64,000 bases of DNA from Rhodocytophaga aerolata. GTDB taxonomy: Bacteria; Bacteroidota; Bacteroidia; Cytophagales; 172606-1. Each line of letters starts with the position of its first letter. The stretch's first letter is position 1. The translations under genes were made by a program, and so were the position numbers. The DNA lies in contig NZ_JAUKPO010000017.1 in the NCBI RefSeq assembly GCF_030503435.1, positions 89,251 through 153,250 of the forward strand. The letters are read 5' to 3'. This document shows, piece by piece, positions 6,590-17,100 of the stretch. The notes under the pieces are model-generated. The model saw only the letters and a list, made by a program, of their open reading frames with translations, was not told the DNA's origin and searched no databases.

Positions 6590-8005
6590 ATGAAAATAGA
6601 ACAAATATATACCGGATGTTTAGCGCAAGGCGCTTATTATATTGAATCAGCAGGAGAAGTAGCCATCATTGATCCTTTGCGGGAAACAGCCCCTTACCTG
6701 GAGAAAGCAGGGAAAGATGAGGCAGTAATTAAATACATTTTTGAGACCCACTTCCATGCTGACTTTGTTTCCGGCCACCTGGACCTGGCCAAAGCTACTG
6801 GTGCTCCTATTGTCTATGGACCTAATGCAAGGCCAAACTTTGCGGCTTACATAGGCAAAGATGGCGAGGAGTTCCGCTTAGGAAAAATACAAATAAAGCT
6901 ATTACATACACCAGGTCATACCCTGGAATCTACCTCTTATCTGCTCAAAGATGAAGAGGGCAAAGAAATAGCCTTATTCACTGGAGACACGCTGTTTATT
7001 GGCGATGTAGGCCGGCCAGACCTGGCTCAAAAAGCCTTGAGTATCACACAAGAAGAACTAGCTTCTACCTTGTATGATAGCCTGAGAACCAAAATTATGA
7101 CCTTGTCAGATGAGGTGATCATTTATCCTGGCCATGGCGCAGGTTCGGCTTGTGGAAAAAACATGAGTAAAGAAACCACTGATACCTTAGCTAATCAGAA
7201 AAAGACCAACTATGCCCTGCGGGAAAATATGAGCAGAGAAGAGTTTATCAAAGAAGTGACCGATGGCCTGCTTCCTCCGCCTGCCTATTTTGGCATGAAT
7301 GTAAAAATGAATAAAGAAGGGTACGAAAGCTTTACGGATGTGCTCAGCAGAGGCGTACAGGCTTTAGATCCGGAAGCTTTTGAAGCAGCAGCCAATGAAA
7401 CAGGCGCCTTGATTCTGGATACAAGAAAAGCCGGGGAGTTTGCCAAAGGTTTTGTACCTAATGCTATTAACATCGGTTTGGATGGAAGTTTTGCGCCATG
7501 GGTAGGAGCTTTGATACCGATGGAACAGCAGATTCTGCTCATTACCGACGAAGGCCGGGAAGAAGAAGCCGTTACTCGTCTTTCAAGAGTAGGCTACGAC
7601 CATACCATCGGCTACTTGAAAGGAGGATTTACTGCCTGGATTGAGGCAGGCAAACAAATAGATACTATAGCATCTATTCCGGCAGGAGAATTTGCAGAAA
7701 GAATGAAAGATGAAAAAACAGCCTTGATCGTAGATGTGAGGAAACCGGGTGAATATCAGTCAGAGCATGTAGAAGGTGCGATAAATGTGCCATTAGATTA
7801 CCTAAATGAACACCTGGCAGAGCTTTCAAAAGATAAGCCGTTTTATCTGCACTGTGCCGGTGGCTACCGGTCGATGATTGCCGCTTCTATTCTAAAAGCC
7901 CGTGGCTGGAATAATCTGATAGACATTGCCGGAGGTTTTAGCGCCATTGCTAATACAGATGTGGCTAAAACCAACTACGTGTGTCCTTCTACCCTTAAAA
8001 AGTAA
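6590..8005 (+). CDS. MBL-fold persulfide dioxygenase-like / double rhodanese fusion (CstB/Blh type), copy 2
   Basis: 471 residues, same architecture as the copy at 3542 but clearly diverged. The MBL domain has ETHFHADFVSGH (H54, H56, D58), TPGH (H110), GDTLFIGDVGRPDL (D133) and YPGHGAGSACGK (H182). The first rhodanese domain (about 255-350) lacks a cysteine (ILLITDEGREEE) but keeps the YLKGGFTAW end. The second (about 360-450) carries LHCAGGYRS with C422. Predicted role is oxidation of a thiol persulfide to sulfite with rhodanese transfer to give thiosulfate. It heads a unit with a porin and a two-part YeeE transporter, with only 4 bp to the porin start. Confidence 0.9.
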   Translation: MKIEQIYTGCLAQGAYYIESAGEVAIIDPLRETAPYLEKAGKDEAVIKYIFETHFHADFVSGHLDLAKATGAPIVYGPNARPNFAAYIGKDGEEFRLGKIQIKLLHTPGHTLESTSYLLKDEEGKEIALFTGDTLFIGDVGRPDLAQKALSITQEELASTLYDSLRTKIMTLSDEVIIYPGHGAGSACGKNMSKETTDTLANQKKTNYALRENMSREEFIKEVTDGLLPPPAYFGMNVKMNKEGYESFTDVLSRGVQALDPEAFEAAANETGALILDTRKAGEFAKGFVPNAINIGLDGSFAPWVGALIPMEQQILLITDEGREEEAVTRLSRVGYDHTIGYLKGGFTAWIEAGKQIDTIASIPAGEFAERMKDEKTALIVDVRKPGEYQSEHVEGAINVPLDYLNEHLAELSKDKPFYLHCAGGYRSMIAASILKARGWNNLIDIAGGFSAIANTDVAKTNYVCPSTLKK

Positions 8006-8009
8006 TTCT

Positions 8010-9416
8010 ATGCAAGGGCAAAGGAGAACCCTGCTGACTATTCTTGTACTCATGCTGGCACTCACACTGCCAGCATGGGCACAGCAGCAGTTGGAGCAGC
8101 AGCAAGATCGTGAAGAAGAGAAGCAAAAAGGATTACGTAAGTTTTTAAAAAGGGGAGAATTTGAGTTGCACCTGCGATCATACTTTATGAGCACACTTAA
8201 CCAGGGATCACTGACAGATTACAGCACACTAGCTACTGGAGCAGGCATTGGGTATTATTCTCCTGCCTACAAAAACTTCAGGGTAGGGATGAGTGGGTTT
8301 TTTATCCTGAGAATCTATGCGCATAATCTGGAAAAAATCGATCCGGCTACAGGAGCCATGAACCGCTATGAGATTGCTTTATATGATACGCATCATCCGG
8401 AGAATGGGATAGATTTAGATAGGCTAGAGGAACTGTTTATAGAATATAAAAAGAACCGCTGGCAATTTACCCTGGGAAGACAGAAACTACATTCACCCTT
8501 CCTCAACAAGCAAGATAACCGCATGCGGCCAAACCTGTTTAGCGGACTAACCGGGCATTATAGGGTAGGAAAGTGGGAAGCTACCGGAGCATGGATCACC
8601 GGTGTTACTCCACGAGGCACAATTGACTGGTATTCTATAGAGGAATCTTTTGGCGTATATTCTTCCGGAAAGCACACCGATGGTTCACCTTCTGGTTATA
8701 AAGATCATATCCGCAGCAAAGGAATCGGACTAGCAGGTTTGAGCTACAAAAATGATGTAGTAAAAGCACAAGCCTGGAATTACTTTACAGAAGATGTTTT
8801 TAACATTTCTATGTTCCAGGCAGACTATCATGCCAAAAAAAATACAATCAATCTGATAGCTGGTGTACAAGGATTTTATGAAAGGGCTATCAGTAGGGGA
8901 GGAAACACAGATCCGGGGAAGAGTTATATACTGCCAAATGAAAGCACTTTTGGAATGGGAATGAGCATAGGTGGGCAAGTAAAATCGCATACCCTTACTT
9001 TCAATTATTTAGGCATCAACAAAGGGGGAAGATTTCTGTTCCCAAGAGAATGGGGCCGGGAAATATTTTATGTGAGCCTGCCCAGGGAGCGTTTCGAGGG
9101 TCAAGGAGGAGTGCAAGCCTACGCACTCAAATATGAGTATCAAATCCCAGGCACCAAGCTAAACACGCAAGTAGGCGTAAGTAAGGTGGTGTCCCCGGCA
9201 GCCGATAATTTTGAGCTAAATAAATATGGCATTCCTTCTTACTATCATTTGAGTGGAATGCTCGATTATAAGCCTGCAGGCAGTTTGGAAGGATTAGATA
9301 TTAAACTACTAGCGGTGCATAAACTACCAGATCACAAAGCCACATTACCCGATCAGGTAGCAATAAACAAAGTAAACATGTGGAACCTGAATGTAGTAGT
9401 AGATTATAAATTTTAA
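8010..9416 (+). CDS. Outer-membrane beta-barrel porin (OprD-like)
   Basis: The ATG at 8010 is preferred to an in-frame start at 7926, because the latter overlaps the preceding gene by 80 bp while 8010 opens directly into a signal peptide (about residues 1-23, ending PAWAQQ). The mature 445 residues alternate polar and aromatic residues in beta-strand fashion, contain the segment [16 protein letters not shown], and end in VVVDYKF with the terminal phenylalanine typical of outer-membrane barrels. It resembles the OprD-family porins of Bacteroidota. Placed between a persulfide dioxygenase and thiosulfate transporter genes, it probably admits or releases small sulfur anions across the outer membrane; that specificity is inferred. 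Confidence 0.82.
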   Translation: MQGQRRTLLTILVLMLALTLPAWAQQQLEQQQDREEEKQKGLRKFLKRGEFELHLRSYFMSTLNQGSLTDYSTLATGAGIGYYSPAYKNFRVGMSGFFILRIYAHNLEKIDPATGAMNRYEIALYDTHHPENGIDLDRLEELFIEYKKNRWQFTLGRQKLHSPFLNKQDNRMRPNLFSGLTGHYRVGKWEATGAWITGVTPRGTIDWYSIEESFGVYSSGKHTDGSPSGYKDHIRSKGIGLAGLSYKNDVVKAQAWNYFTEDVFNISMFQADYHAKKNTINLIAGVQGFYERAISRGGNTDPGKSYILPNESTFGMGMSIGGQVKSHTLTFNYLGINKGGRFLFPREWGREIFYVSLPRERFEGQGGVQAYALKYEYQIPGTKLNTQVGVSKVVSPAADNFELNKYGIPSYYHLSGMLDYKPAGSLEGLDIKLLAVHKLPDHKATLPDQVAINKVNMWNLNVVVDYKF

Positions 9417-9443
9417 CAATACGAATTAAATTTAATAACAAGC

Positions 9444-10022
9444 ATGGAACAACTCATAGAAACCATAAAACAGCCCTGGCCATGGTACGTAGCCGGACCC
9501 CTGATCGGACTTACTGTACCGCTTTTGCTTTTACTAGGCAATAAATCCTTTGGGATATCTTCTTCCCTTAGGCACATTTGTGCAGCCTGCGTGCCAGCCA
9601 AGATCCCGTTTTTTACCTATAACTGGCGCAAGGAAACCTGGAACCTGGTGTTTGTAGTAGGTATTTTGATCGGAGGATTTATTGCTACCACCTTCTTTGC
9701 CAACCCGGAAGCTATTACTGTAGCTGCTTCTACACAGGAAGACTTGAGAGCCTTAGGTATCACAAATTTTACACAACTACTACCCCAAGAAATATTCACA
9801 TGGGATAACCTGTTTACAGGCAAAGGCCTGGTATTCTTTGTGCTCGGCGGATTGCTGATAGGCTTTGGTACCCGCTATGCCGGTGGATGTACCAGTGGGC
9901 ATGCCATTATGGGATTAAGCAACCTGCAGTGGCCATCCCTGATTGCAACCATTTCCTTTATGGCAGGCGGATTTACTATGACTCACCTGCTGATGCCTTA
10001 CATTATGGCATGGGTGCAATAA
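9444..10022 (+). CDS. YeeE/YedE family transporter, first half
   Basis: 192 residues, about four to five membrane helices. It carries [14 protein letters not shown] (C46, C49) and the hallmark [13 protein letters not shown] (C149), a conserved-cysteine motif of YeeE/YedE thiosulfate-uptake proteins (TsuA). Full-length TsuA contains two such halves. Here the second half is encoded by the next gene, 63 bp on, so the functional permease is probably a heterodimer. It follows the porin by 27 bp in the MBL2 unit. Confidence 0.9.
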   Translation: MEQLIETIKQPWPWYVAGPLIGLTVPLLLLLGNKSFGISSSLRHICAACVPAKIPFFTYNWRKETWNLVFVVGILIGGFIATTFFANPEAITVAASTQEDLRALGITNFTQLLPQEIFTWDNLFTGKGLVFFVLGGLLIGFGTRYAGGCTSGHAIMGLSNLQWPSLIATISFMAGGFTMTHLLMPYIMAWVQ

Positions 10023-10085
10023 GATAATTACCATTTGTAAGACAAGCATAGTTTAGAATAGCTATAGAGTTAAATAAAATAAAGA

Positions 10086-10598
10086 ATGACAATGAATAGA
10101 GAGCAAATAATGATAAAAGAACGAGTAAAAACCGCACAGCCAGTTGTTTGCGATGCTCCCAATGAACAAAAATATGGAGATAGCCCTCAAGGATTGATCA
10201 AGTATCTGATTGTAGGAATCGTGTTTGGGATTGTGTTCACCAAAGCAGAAATTATCTCCTGGTTTAGAATACAAGAAATGTTCCGCTTACAATCCTTTTT
10301 CATGTATGGGGTGATTGGTTCAGCTATCCTGGTAGGGATTCTATCGGTACAACTCATCAAACGGTTCAACATTAAAACCATACAAGGCGAAAAAGTAGTA
10401 CTTCACGATAAAGAGTTTAGAAAAGGGCAGATCATCGGTGGCTTTATTTTTGGCTTAGGCTGGGCAATCACAGGCGCTTGTCCGGGTCCTATCTTTGCCC
10501 AGATTGGCAGTGGCTTTAGTGTGGTTCTGGTCACTCTACTAAGTGCCATAGCAGGTACCTGGCTGTATGGAAAGTTTAGCCATAAACTCCCTAACTAA
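10086..10598 (+). CDS. YeeE/YedE family transporter, second half (DUF6691-like)
   Basis: 170 residues. An N-terminal cytoplasmic stretch (1-35) precedes four membrane helices. The motif GWAITGACPGPIFAQIGSG holds the conserved cysteine (C132), the partner of the cysteine in the preceding gene product. The start could also be one of the internal ATGs at 10092 or 10110; the first is listed. Together with the 9444 gene it should form a thiosulfate or related sulfur-anion channel. It is the last gene of the unit, with a strong terminator 40 bp downstream. Confidence 0.87.
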   Translation: MTMNREQIMIKERVKTAQPVVCDAPNEQKYGDSPQGLIKYLIVGIVFGIVFTKAEIISWFRIQEMFRLQSFFMYGVIGSAILVGILSVQLIKRFNIKTIQGEKVVLHDKEFRKGQIIGGFIFGLGWAITGACPGPIFAQIGSGFSVVLVTLLSAIAGTWLYGKFSHKLPN

Positions 10599-10637
10599 AA
10601 ATTCATTTGGTAAGTAATAAATTGTTTGTTTAGGTGA

Positions 10638-10676
10638 TTAAAAAGGAGGATACGCAACTGAGTGCCTCCTTTTTAA
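10638..10676. terminator. Bidirectional terminator between the YeeE unit and the VIT1-type gene
   Basis: A 12-bp perfect stem TTAAAAAGGAGG/CCTCCTTTTTAA with a 15-nt loop. It is T-rich on both strands and lies between convergent genes. Confidence 0.9.
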
Positions 10677-10759
10677 TTTTACTGATTTTATTAAAGTTTA
10701 TGTGTATTAAAGATACTACTGCCTTTACTAATTATAAAATTGCTATTCCTAACCATATA

Positions 10760-11848
10760 CTAGGCTAGAGAAACCCCTATCAATTTCCCAATCCCAAACG
10801 TTAAGGCAGCAGCGGCTAACCCAAATAAAACTTGTCTAAATCCTGAATACCAGACATTTTTACCTGTAAATAAGGTGATGGCAGCACCAATCATAAAAAG
10901 GCCTATTGCGCTAAGGGAAACACTCAAAATGATGCCTTTCATGCCACTTGTAAACATGAAAGGTAAAACCGGTATCACCGCACCTATCGCAAAGAGAATG
11001 AAGGAGTATATAGCTGCTTCCATGGCAGAACCTTTTAGTTCCTCTGCATCTATTCCTAATTCTTCTTTTACTAATAGCTCATGAGCCAGGCTTTTATCTT
11101 CCATCATCTCTGCCGCCATTTGATAGGATTGTGCTTCCGGGATACCTTTGGCCATATATACTAAAGCTAGTTCCTTCTGTTCACCTTCCGGATCAGCTTC
11201 CAGCTCCTCCATTTCTATCTGCATTTGGTTTTCGTATAATTCCTGCGAACTCTTTACCGAAATCCATTCTCCTAATGCCATAGAGAGGGAGCCTGCTAAT
11301 AAGCCGGCAATTCCGGCTAACAAAACTCCTTCCTGGGAAGCCGTAGCTCCGGCAATGCCCATCACTAAACTAAAATTGGAAATTAAGCCATCATTTCCTC
11401 CTAATACAGCTGCCCGGATGGCATTTCCTCCAACAGACCGATGACGGCTTTCAAATTTTGAAATTTGTGCTCCAGTAACTTTTTTTTCTTTTTCAAGAAT
11501 GGTTCTAAGTATGGATACATGGTTTGTTTCCATACCGGTCAATGGTTGTTTATTTTTTTGTTTTTGGTTAATCATGGCATTTGAAATACTCTTTTCAGTA
11601 TCCATCAATGCGCCCAATACATAATTGTAGCCGAATAGTTTACCTATGATATTTAACGTTTTTGCTCTCCAGGAAGGCTGAAGTAAAGTAGCTAAAGGTA
11701 TATTCTTCTTTTTGGCAAAGGCTTCAGCATGGCCCTTTTCGATCGCACTCATTTGCCTGTATACACTGGAAATAGTCTCATCCGTTTCCTGATTGGCAAG
11801 CTGTTGATATAAAAACCATGCATCAATCTCAGTTTGTATATTGTTCAT
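10760..11848 (-). CDS. Ferritin-like / VIT1 (CCC1) membrane fusion, probable iron or manganese exporter
   Basis: 362 residues. Residues 1-140 form a rubrerythrin-like four-helix region with spaced acidic/His residues (TEIDAWFLYQQLANQE, SAIEKGHAEAF, ETNHVSILRTILEKE). Residues 145-362 are a VIT1/CCC1 transporter with GGNDGLISNFSLVMGIAGA, the acidic metal-binding helix MQIEMEELEADPEGEQKELA, and about five membrane segments. This resembles MbfA-type membrane-bound ferritins that export iron. It is monocistronic and convergent with the sulfur island. Metal identity is inferred from family, not visible here. Confidence 0.85.
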   Translation of the reverse strand: MNNIQTEIDAWFLYQQLANQETDETISSVYRQMSAIEKGHAEAFAKKKNIPLATLLQPSWRAKTLNIIGKLFGYNYVLGALMDTEKSISNAMINQKQKNKQPLTGMETNHVSILRTILEKEKKVTGAQISKFESRHRSVGGNAIRAAVLGGNDGLISNFSLVMGIAGATASQEGVLLAGIAGLLAGSLSMALGEWISVKSSQELYENQMQIEMEELEADPEGEQKELALVYMAKGIPEAQSYQMAAEMMEDKSLAHELLVKEELGIDAEELKGSAMEAAIYSFILFAIGAVIPVLPFMFTSGMKGIILSVSLSAIGLFMIGAAITLFTGKNVWYSGFRQVLFGLAAAALTFGIGKLIGVSLA

Positions 11849-11950
11849 ATGGATTGTTTACCTTAGAAATATAGAGAATGGTTTCTGTTTAATGAATCGA
11901 GACTTGTGTGAGCCTGTTAGCAAGAAAAGCCAGTGTAAATATTGATTTTA

Positions 11951-11983
11951 AAAAGGAAGCTATTTAAGTAAATGCTTCCTTTT
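11951..11983 (-). terminator. Intrinsic terminator of cysE
   Basis: A 10-bp stem AAAAGGAAGC/GCTTCCTTTT with a 13-nt loop, followed on the minus strand by a T-rich run. It lies 15 bp beyond the cysE stop. Confidence 0.88.
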
Positions 11984-11998
11984 ATTCAACAACTTCTA

Positions 11999-12835
11999 TT
12001 AAATACTAGTCTTAAATACAATCAAATCCGTATCGCCTGTTTCTTCATTATGCATTTTAGCCTTATAATAAACTTTCGTGGAAGGGGGTATGCTTCTGGT
12101 AATCCATACATTTCCGCCAATAATGCTATCATGCCCAATTACGGTGTTTCCTCCTAAGATGGTAGCGCCTGCATAGATCGTTACATGATCCTCAATAGTG
12201 GGATGTCGTTTTTTTGCAGCATCTTCCTTATTTACACTTAAAGCGCCTAGCGTTACACCTTGGTAAATCTTCACATGATTGCCGATAATAGCAGTTTCTC
12301 CGATGACTATGCCGGTGCCATGATCAATACAAAAGGACTCCCCAATTTGAGCGCCGGGGTGTATATCAATTCCTGTTTTACTATGAGCATGTTCGGTAAT
12401 AATTCTTGGAATCACCTGCACACTCATTATATGCAATTGATGGGCTATCCTGTAGGCAGCAATAGCATAGAACCCAGGATAGGTGCGGCGAACTTCATTG
12501 GGACTTTTTGCTGCCGGATCTCCTTGATACATCGCCTCTACATCCCCATCTAATTTTGCTTGTATTCCGGGAAGCGCCTCAAAGAAAACTTCTACTTGCC
12601 CTTCCCAATCCACTTGTTCCCTGCTTGGGTTTTTAAATAGAATATGCGATAGTTGTAATTTTAACTTATTTATATGGAGATCCAGTTCATCTACGGAAGC
12701 AAAATATTTCTTGGAAAAATCAGGAAACATGGTTCCTAAAAGTTCATCAAAAAAAGCCGCTACTACGGCAGGGGGAGGGCAATCCGGGCACTTGACATGT
12801 GCCTCGTATAAATTTTGCAAATAGGCTCTATCCAT
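11999..12835 (-). CDS. cysE: Serine O-acetyltransferase
   Basis: 278 residues. An N-terminal helical domain (1-150) is followed by left-handed beta-helix hexapeptide repeats (155-245) with HPGAQIGESFCIDHGTGIVIGE, which contains the catalytic histidine in DHGTG, then VKIYQGVTLGALSV. It catalyses acetyl transfer from acetyl-CoA to L-serine, the first committed step of cysteine synthesis. It is the EpsC-like longer form found in many Bacteroidota. The N-terminal CPDCPPPAVV segment is cysteine-rich. It stands alone between a hairpin at 12861 and its terminator at 11951. Its closeness to the sulfur island fits assimilation of sulfide released by persulfide metabolism. Confidence 0.93.
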   Translation of the reverse strand: MDRAYLQNLYEAHVKCPDCPPPAVVAAFFDELLGTMFPDFSKKYFASVDELDLHINKLKLQLSHILFKNPSREQVDWEGQVEVFFEALPGIQAKLDGDVEAMYQGDPAAKSPNEVRRTYPGFYAIAAYRIAHQLHIMSVQVIPRIITEHAHSKTGIDIHPGAQIGESFCIDHGTGIVIGETAIIGNHVKIYQGVTLGALSVNKEDAAKKRHPTIEDHVTIYAGATILGGNTVIGHDSIIGGNVWITRSIPPSTKVYYKAKMHNEETGDTDLIVFKTSI

Positions 12836-12860
12836 AATTTATAAACGCTTTGGAAGTAGG

Positions 12861-12892
12861 ATTGGTTGAATAAAAATAGCTATTCAACCAAT
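12861..12892. terminator. Hairpin between the RND adaptor gene and cysE
   Basis: A 12-bp perfect stem ATTGGTTGAATA/TATTCAACCAAT with an 8-nt loop. It is placed to end the leftward efflux unit just before cysE. No long T tract follows, so termination strength is uncertain. Confidence 0.7.
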
Positions 12893-12915
12893 CGAATGAA
12901 ACTACACTCTAGAAT

Positions 12916-14076
12916 TTACTCTTTATCTTGATAGGCTACCTTTTGATTTTGTTGATTTGAGGTAAGAGTTTTTACCTGCGTATCATCCGCTAGTTCTTCG
13001 CTACCTTTTACTACTATTAACTCACCTGGGGCAATATCTCCGAAGACTTCTTGCAAAGAATCCCTGCGGATACCTTCACTGACCGGCACCCGTTTAACCC
13101 GCCCATCCTGTACTTTCAACAGAAATACGCCAGACTGACTATGCACCACACTTTTTACAGGAACCCAAAGGGTAGAATCCCTGCGACGCAGCATTAATTG
13201 TACCTGTGCATATTCTCCCCCATTTAAGGCTTTCGTTTGATTATCTACATCAAATTCTACCGTAACTGAACGCTGCTCGGAGTTTAGCACAACCCCATTT
13301 CTAGATATTAAGGAAGTAAATACTTTTCCAGGCCTGCTGCTGACAGTAAATCTTGCCTGCATATGGGGTTGTATGGACTGGGCATGTTTTTCTGGAACAG
13401 CCACAGTTAAGCGCAAACGATCCCCTTGTGCAATGGTAAACAAAGCCATGCCTTTGCCTGTATTTTCCCCTACTAAAGCACCCGCTGATACATTGCGTTC
13501 GATGATAGTTCCAGTAAAAGGTGCCCGGATGCTCAGGTATTCCTTCAGTTCTGCGACAGCTTGTGTGTTCGCTTTGCCTTCTACATACGCAGCACTATCA
13601 CTTGCTAGTTGCGTGCGGGCTTTGTCTAATTCAATAGCGGCCACAGCACCACTTTTTGCTGAAGCCTTTTGCAAGCGTTCAAAGCTTTGCTTGCTGTATA
13701 AATAGTTTTCATGCAATTTTCTGCCAGCTGCTTGAGCCGATAAATATTGCTGGGTAATTTCCGGAGCTTCTAACAGGGCAAGCAGCTGTCCTTTTTTTAC
13801 CTGACTTCCACGGTCTACATATAGGGCTTTTACAAAGCCTTTTACCTTTGGAAAAATGGCTACCTGCTCATAGGGTAGTAATTCTCCGGGCAGTGTCAAG
13901 GTATATTCCGGGTTGTCCGCTTGAGCTTCTTTCACGAGTACATCTGGCGCAGTAGCCGATGCTTGTTTTGACGTTTTTACAGGCTCATCTTTTTTCTGAG
14001 AACAACCTTCAAAAAGGAAGATTCCAAAGAAAAAAAGGATGAACGAATATATTGAAAAATGCTTAGTGATGTTCAT
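12916..14076 (-). CDS. RND efflux periplasmic adaptor (membrane fusion protein)
   Basis: 386 residues with a lipoprotein signal (IFLFEGC, lipidated cysteine near residue 25). It has the expected order: barrel-sandwich half (GFVKALYVDRGSQVKKGQLLALLEAPE), alpha-helical hairpin (about 110-175), second lipoyl half (SIRAPFTGTIIERNVSAGALVG), then beta-barrel and membrane-proximal domains. It links the inner-membrane RND pump to the TolC channel. It is the last gene of a TolC-pump-adaptor set, 33 bp after the pump. The substrate is unknown. Confidence 0.93.
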   Translation of the reverse strand: MNITKHFSIYSFILFFFGIFLFEGCSQKKDEPVKTSKQASATAPDVLVKEAQADNPEYTLTLPGELLPYEQVAIFPKVKGFVKALYVDRGSQVKKGQLLALLEAPEITQQYLSAQAAGRKLHENYLYSKQSFERLQKASAKSGAVAAIELDKARTQLASDSAAYVEGKANTQAVAELKEYLSIRAPFTGTIIERNVSAGALVGENTGKGMALFTIAQGDRLRLTVAVPEKHAQSIQPHMQARFTVSSRPGKVFTSLISRNGVVLNSEQRSVTVEFDVDNQTKALNGGEYAQVQLMLRRRDSTLWVPVKSVVHSQSGVFLLKVQDGRVKRVPVSEGIRRDSLQEVFGDIAPGELIVVKGSEELADDTQVKTLTSNQQNQKVAYQDKE

Positions 14077-14109
14077 AGAATTGATAAGAGTATAAATGAA
14101 TAGATTATT

Positions 14110-17100
14110 TCAGGCTACTTGAAGTGATGCAAACTCACTTTCCGGGTCATCCGGATCTAAGGAGTTACTTTTTCTAGATGCTTTCTTGCGGATAAGGGTA
14201 AATAGGTGAGGCAAGACCAGTAAAGCGGTGATGGTGGAAAAAAGCAATCCTCCGATAACTGCCTGGCCTAAAGGAGCCACTTGTTCACCCCCGTCCCCCA
14301 TGCCGGAAGCCATGGGAATCATGCCTGCAATCATGGCAAGGGTAGTCATGATAATCGGGCGTAGACGCGAAGAAGCAGCAAGCAGCGAAGCTAAGTTAGC
14401 CGACATTCCTTTCTCAAGCCGGTTAAATTCCGCCTGGTTTACCATCAGTACGGCATTAGATACAGATACGCCTACAGACATAATGATGCCCATATAGGAT
14501 TGCAGATTAAGCGTGCTATCAAAGAGTAATAAAAACATCAAACTGCCTCCAATAACTGCCGGTACAACCGATAAAATCAGGGCAGATACTGAAAAAGACT
14601 GATAATAGGCTGCCAGCATCAGGAAAATAACGACAACGGCTACCAGCAATCCGGTTTGTAAACCACTCAGTGTTTCTGAGAGTAGCTCCAAGGTGCCTTC
14701 CCTTTTGACTAGCACACCTCGGGGTGGCTCTCCGGCATTTTTGATCGCTAGATCTACTGCTTTCGAAGCTGATCCCAGATCTTTCTGATAGGTATTGGCC
14801 AGAATAGTGACGTAGCGGTTTGGGCCTTTCCGGTTTACCTGCGCTGGTAGCTTAGTAAGTTTTAAGCTTGCCACATCTTCTAAAACAGGCCTTGGCTGAC
14901 CAGCCTTCAAAGGAAGCGTGCGGAGCTTTTCTACGGACTGCATTTCGGCTTCAGGTATTTGAACCTGGGTTTGAAAAACAAGCCCTGATTTTGGATCAAG
15001 CCATAGATTTTTACTTGTGAAACGGGTAGAAGAAGTAGCCAGTGTGAGAGCTTTGGTCACATCTTGCATGGTAATGCCTAGTTGTCCTGCCCGCTGCCGG
15101 TCTACTTCTATTTCAAGACTTGGATATTCAAGTGGCTCTGCAATGCGAACATCCCGTAGAAACTCAATTCCCTTTAGTTCTTTGGCAATTTTGCCTGCAT
15201 ATGCGCCTGCTTGCTTAAGTTGCCCGGCAGCCACGCTAATCTGGATAGGGGTAGTAGCTCCCTGGCTCATAATCTTCTGCACCAGCTCCATGGGCTCAAA
15301 AGTTAAGGCAAGTTCAGGTAATTGCTCTTTTACCTCCTTTCTCACCCGTTCTTTCAAATCTTCCATAGAACCATCCACCAGATTTGCATCAATGGAAAGT
15401 TGCAGAACGGCTTCATGTGAGCCGCTTGTAAACATGAATATGGGATTAATGGCTGTAGCAGAGGGTTGTAATCCCACATAAGAAGAAGTGATTTTCAAGG
15501 CATCTTTGGGAAATTGCTGCTGAAAAATAGCTGTTACCTGTTTTACGTACTTTTCTGTTTTTTCCAGGCGTGATCCTGCAGGAGCCGTAATTCTTACAGC
15601 AATATCGCCGCTATCGCTAGCAGGTAATATATCTGTTCCAATCAGATAACCTCCTACACCAATCATAACCATTACGATCAGGGCATAGACGGCTATTACT
15701 TTTGGCACAAGCCTCTGGGCTTTTCTTGTCAGGGTCAGATAGTGGCTTTTAAATTTACCAAACCAGTTCGGCTTCTTTTTAGCATCCTTGGAATGGTGAG
15801 CAAAAGCATCATTTTTCATCAGCCAGTTAGCTAGAATCGGAACAAATGTTTGGGAAGCGATGAATGAGGCAATCATGGCAAAAGCCACAGCGAGTGACAA
15901 AGGCAAAAACATATCTTTGGGAATGCCACTCATCATAAAAGATGGCACCAGAACAGCCAGAATGCAAAACAGAATCAGCAGTTTCGGAATAGAGATTTCT
16001 AGTAAAGCATCCAGAATGGCTCTTTGTTTCGGCTTTTGCAGTTCAAAGTGCTGATGGATATTCTCTATCGTCACCGTTGCTTCATCCACCAGTATGCCTA
16101 TGGCGAGTGCAAGGCCACTTAAGGTCATAATATTAATAGTCTGCCCAAACAGGTAGAGCATGATAACGGCTGATAAAATGGCTATTGGAATGGTCAGTAC
16201 GACAATCAAGGCTCCCCGTTTATCTCCTAAGAACAGTAGCACCATTAAGCCGGTCAGCACGGCTCCCAGGATTCCTTCGTGGATCAGATTACTTAGGGCC
16301 CGCTCGATATACCCGGACTGGTCAAACACATATTTCACATCCACATCTTCTGGCAAAGCTGCTTTCAGCATGGGAATGGAGCTTTTCAGATTGTCTACTA
16401 CTTCTAAGGTGGAGGCATCCGCTTTTTTAATTACTGGTAAATAAACGGAGCGTTTGCCATTGATCACCGCATAACCTGTGGTGATATCTGCCGCATCTTC
16501 TACGCTGGCAATATCCTTTACAAACACGGTGGGGCCACTGCCCACACGGACGGGTATGTCGAGAAATTCTTCCGGGCTGCGGGCAATGGAATTTACAGGG
16601 CTCATCAGATTCTGATCCTCTATGCGGATATTTCCCGCCGGGGAAGGCAAGTTGTTTTGAGCAATGGCCATGGTAATTTCTTCGGCTGAAAGCCCATAGG
16701 ATTGCATTAGTTCCGGATTCACTTTAACAACCATCGTACGCACGTTTCCACCAAAAGGAGCTGGGGCAGTTACCCCCGGAATATTGACAAACATGGGCCG
16801 GATACGGGTTAAAGCAAGGGTTTGTAATTCGGTGATAGACCGCTGCGGACTCTCAAACACCAGCTGGCCAATGGGCTGTGAGCTGCCATCAAAGCGCACT
16901 ACTTGTGGAGGTACAGCGCCTGGTGGTAAAAAGCCCAGCGCTCTTGATACCTGGGTAGCCACTTCGCCAGATGCCTGGGCCATATCGGTACCGGGATAAA
17001 AGGAGAGTTTCATGAGGGTAAATCCCTGCACACTCTTAAAATCAATATCCTTCACCCCACTTACAAAAATGAGCACTTTCTGAAACTCATTGGCCATAAA

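Noticed and set aside
7926..8009. N-terminal extension of the porin to an upstream ATG
   Set aside because: It overlaps the preceding MBL gene by 80 bp and places a signal peptide internally; the start at 8010 gives a proper signal peptide.
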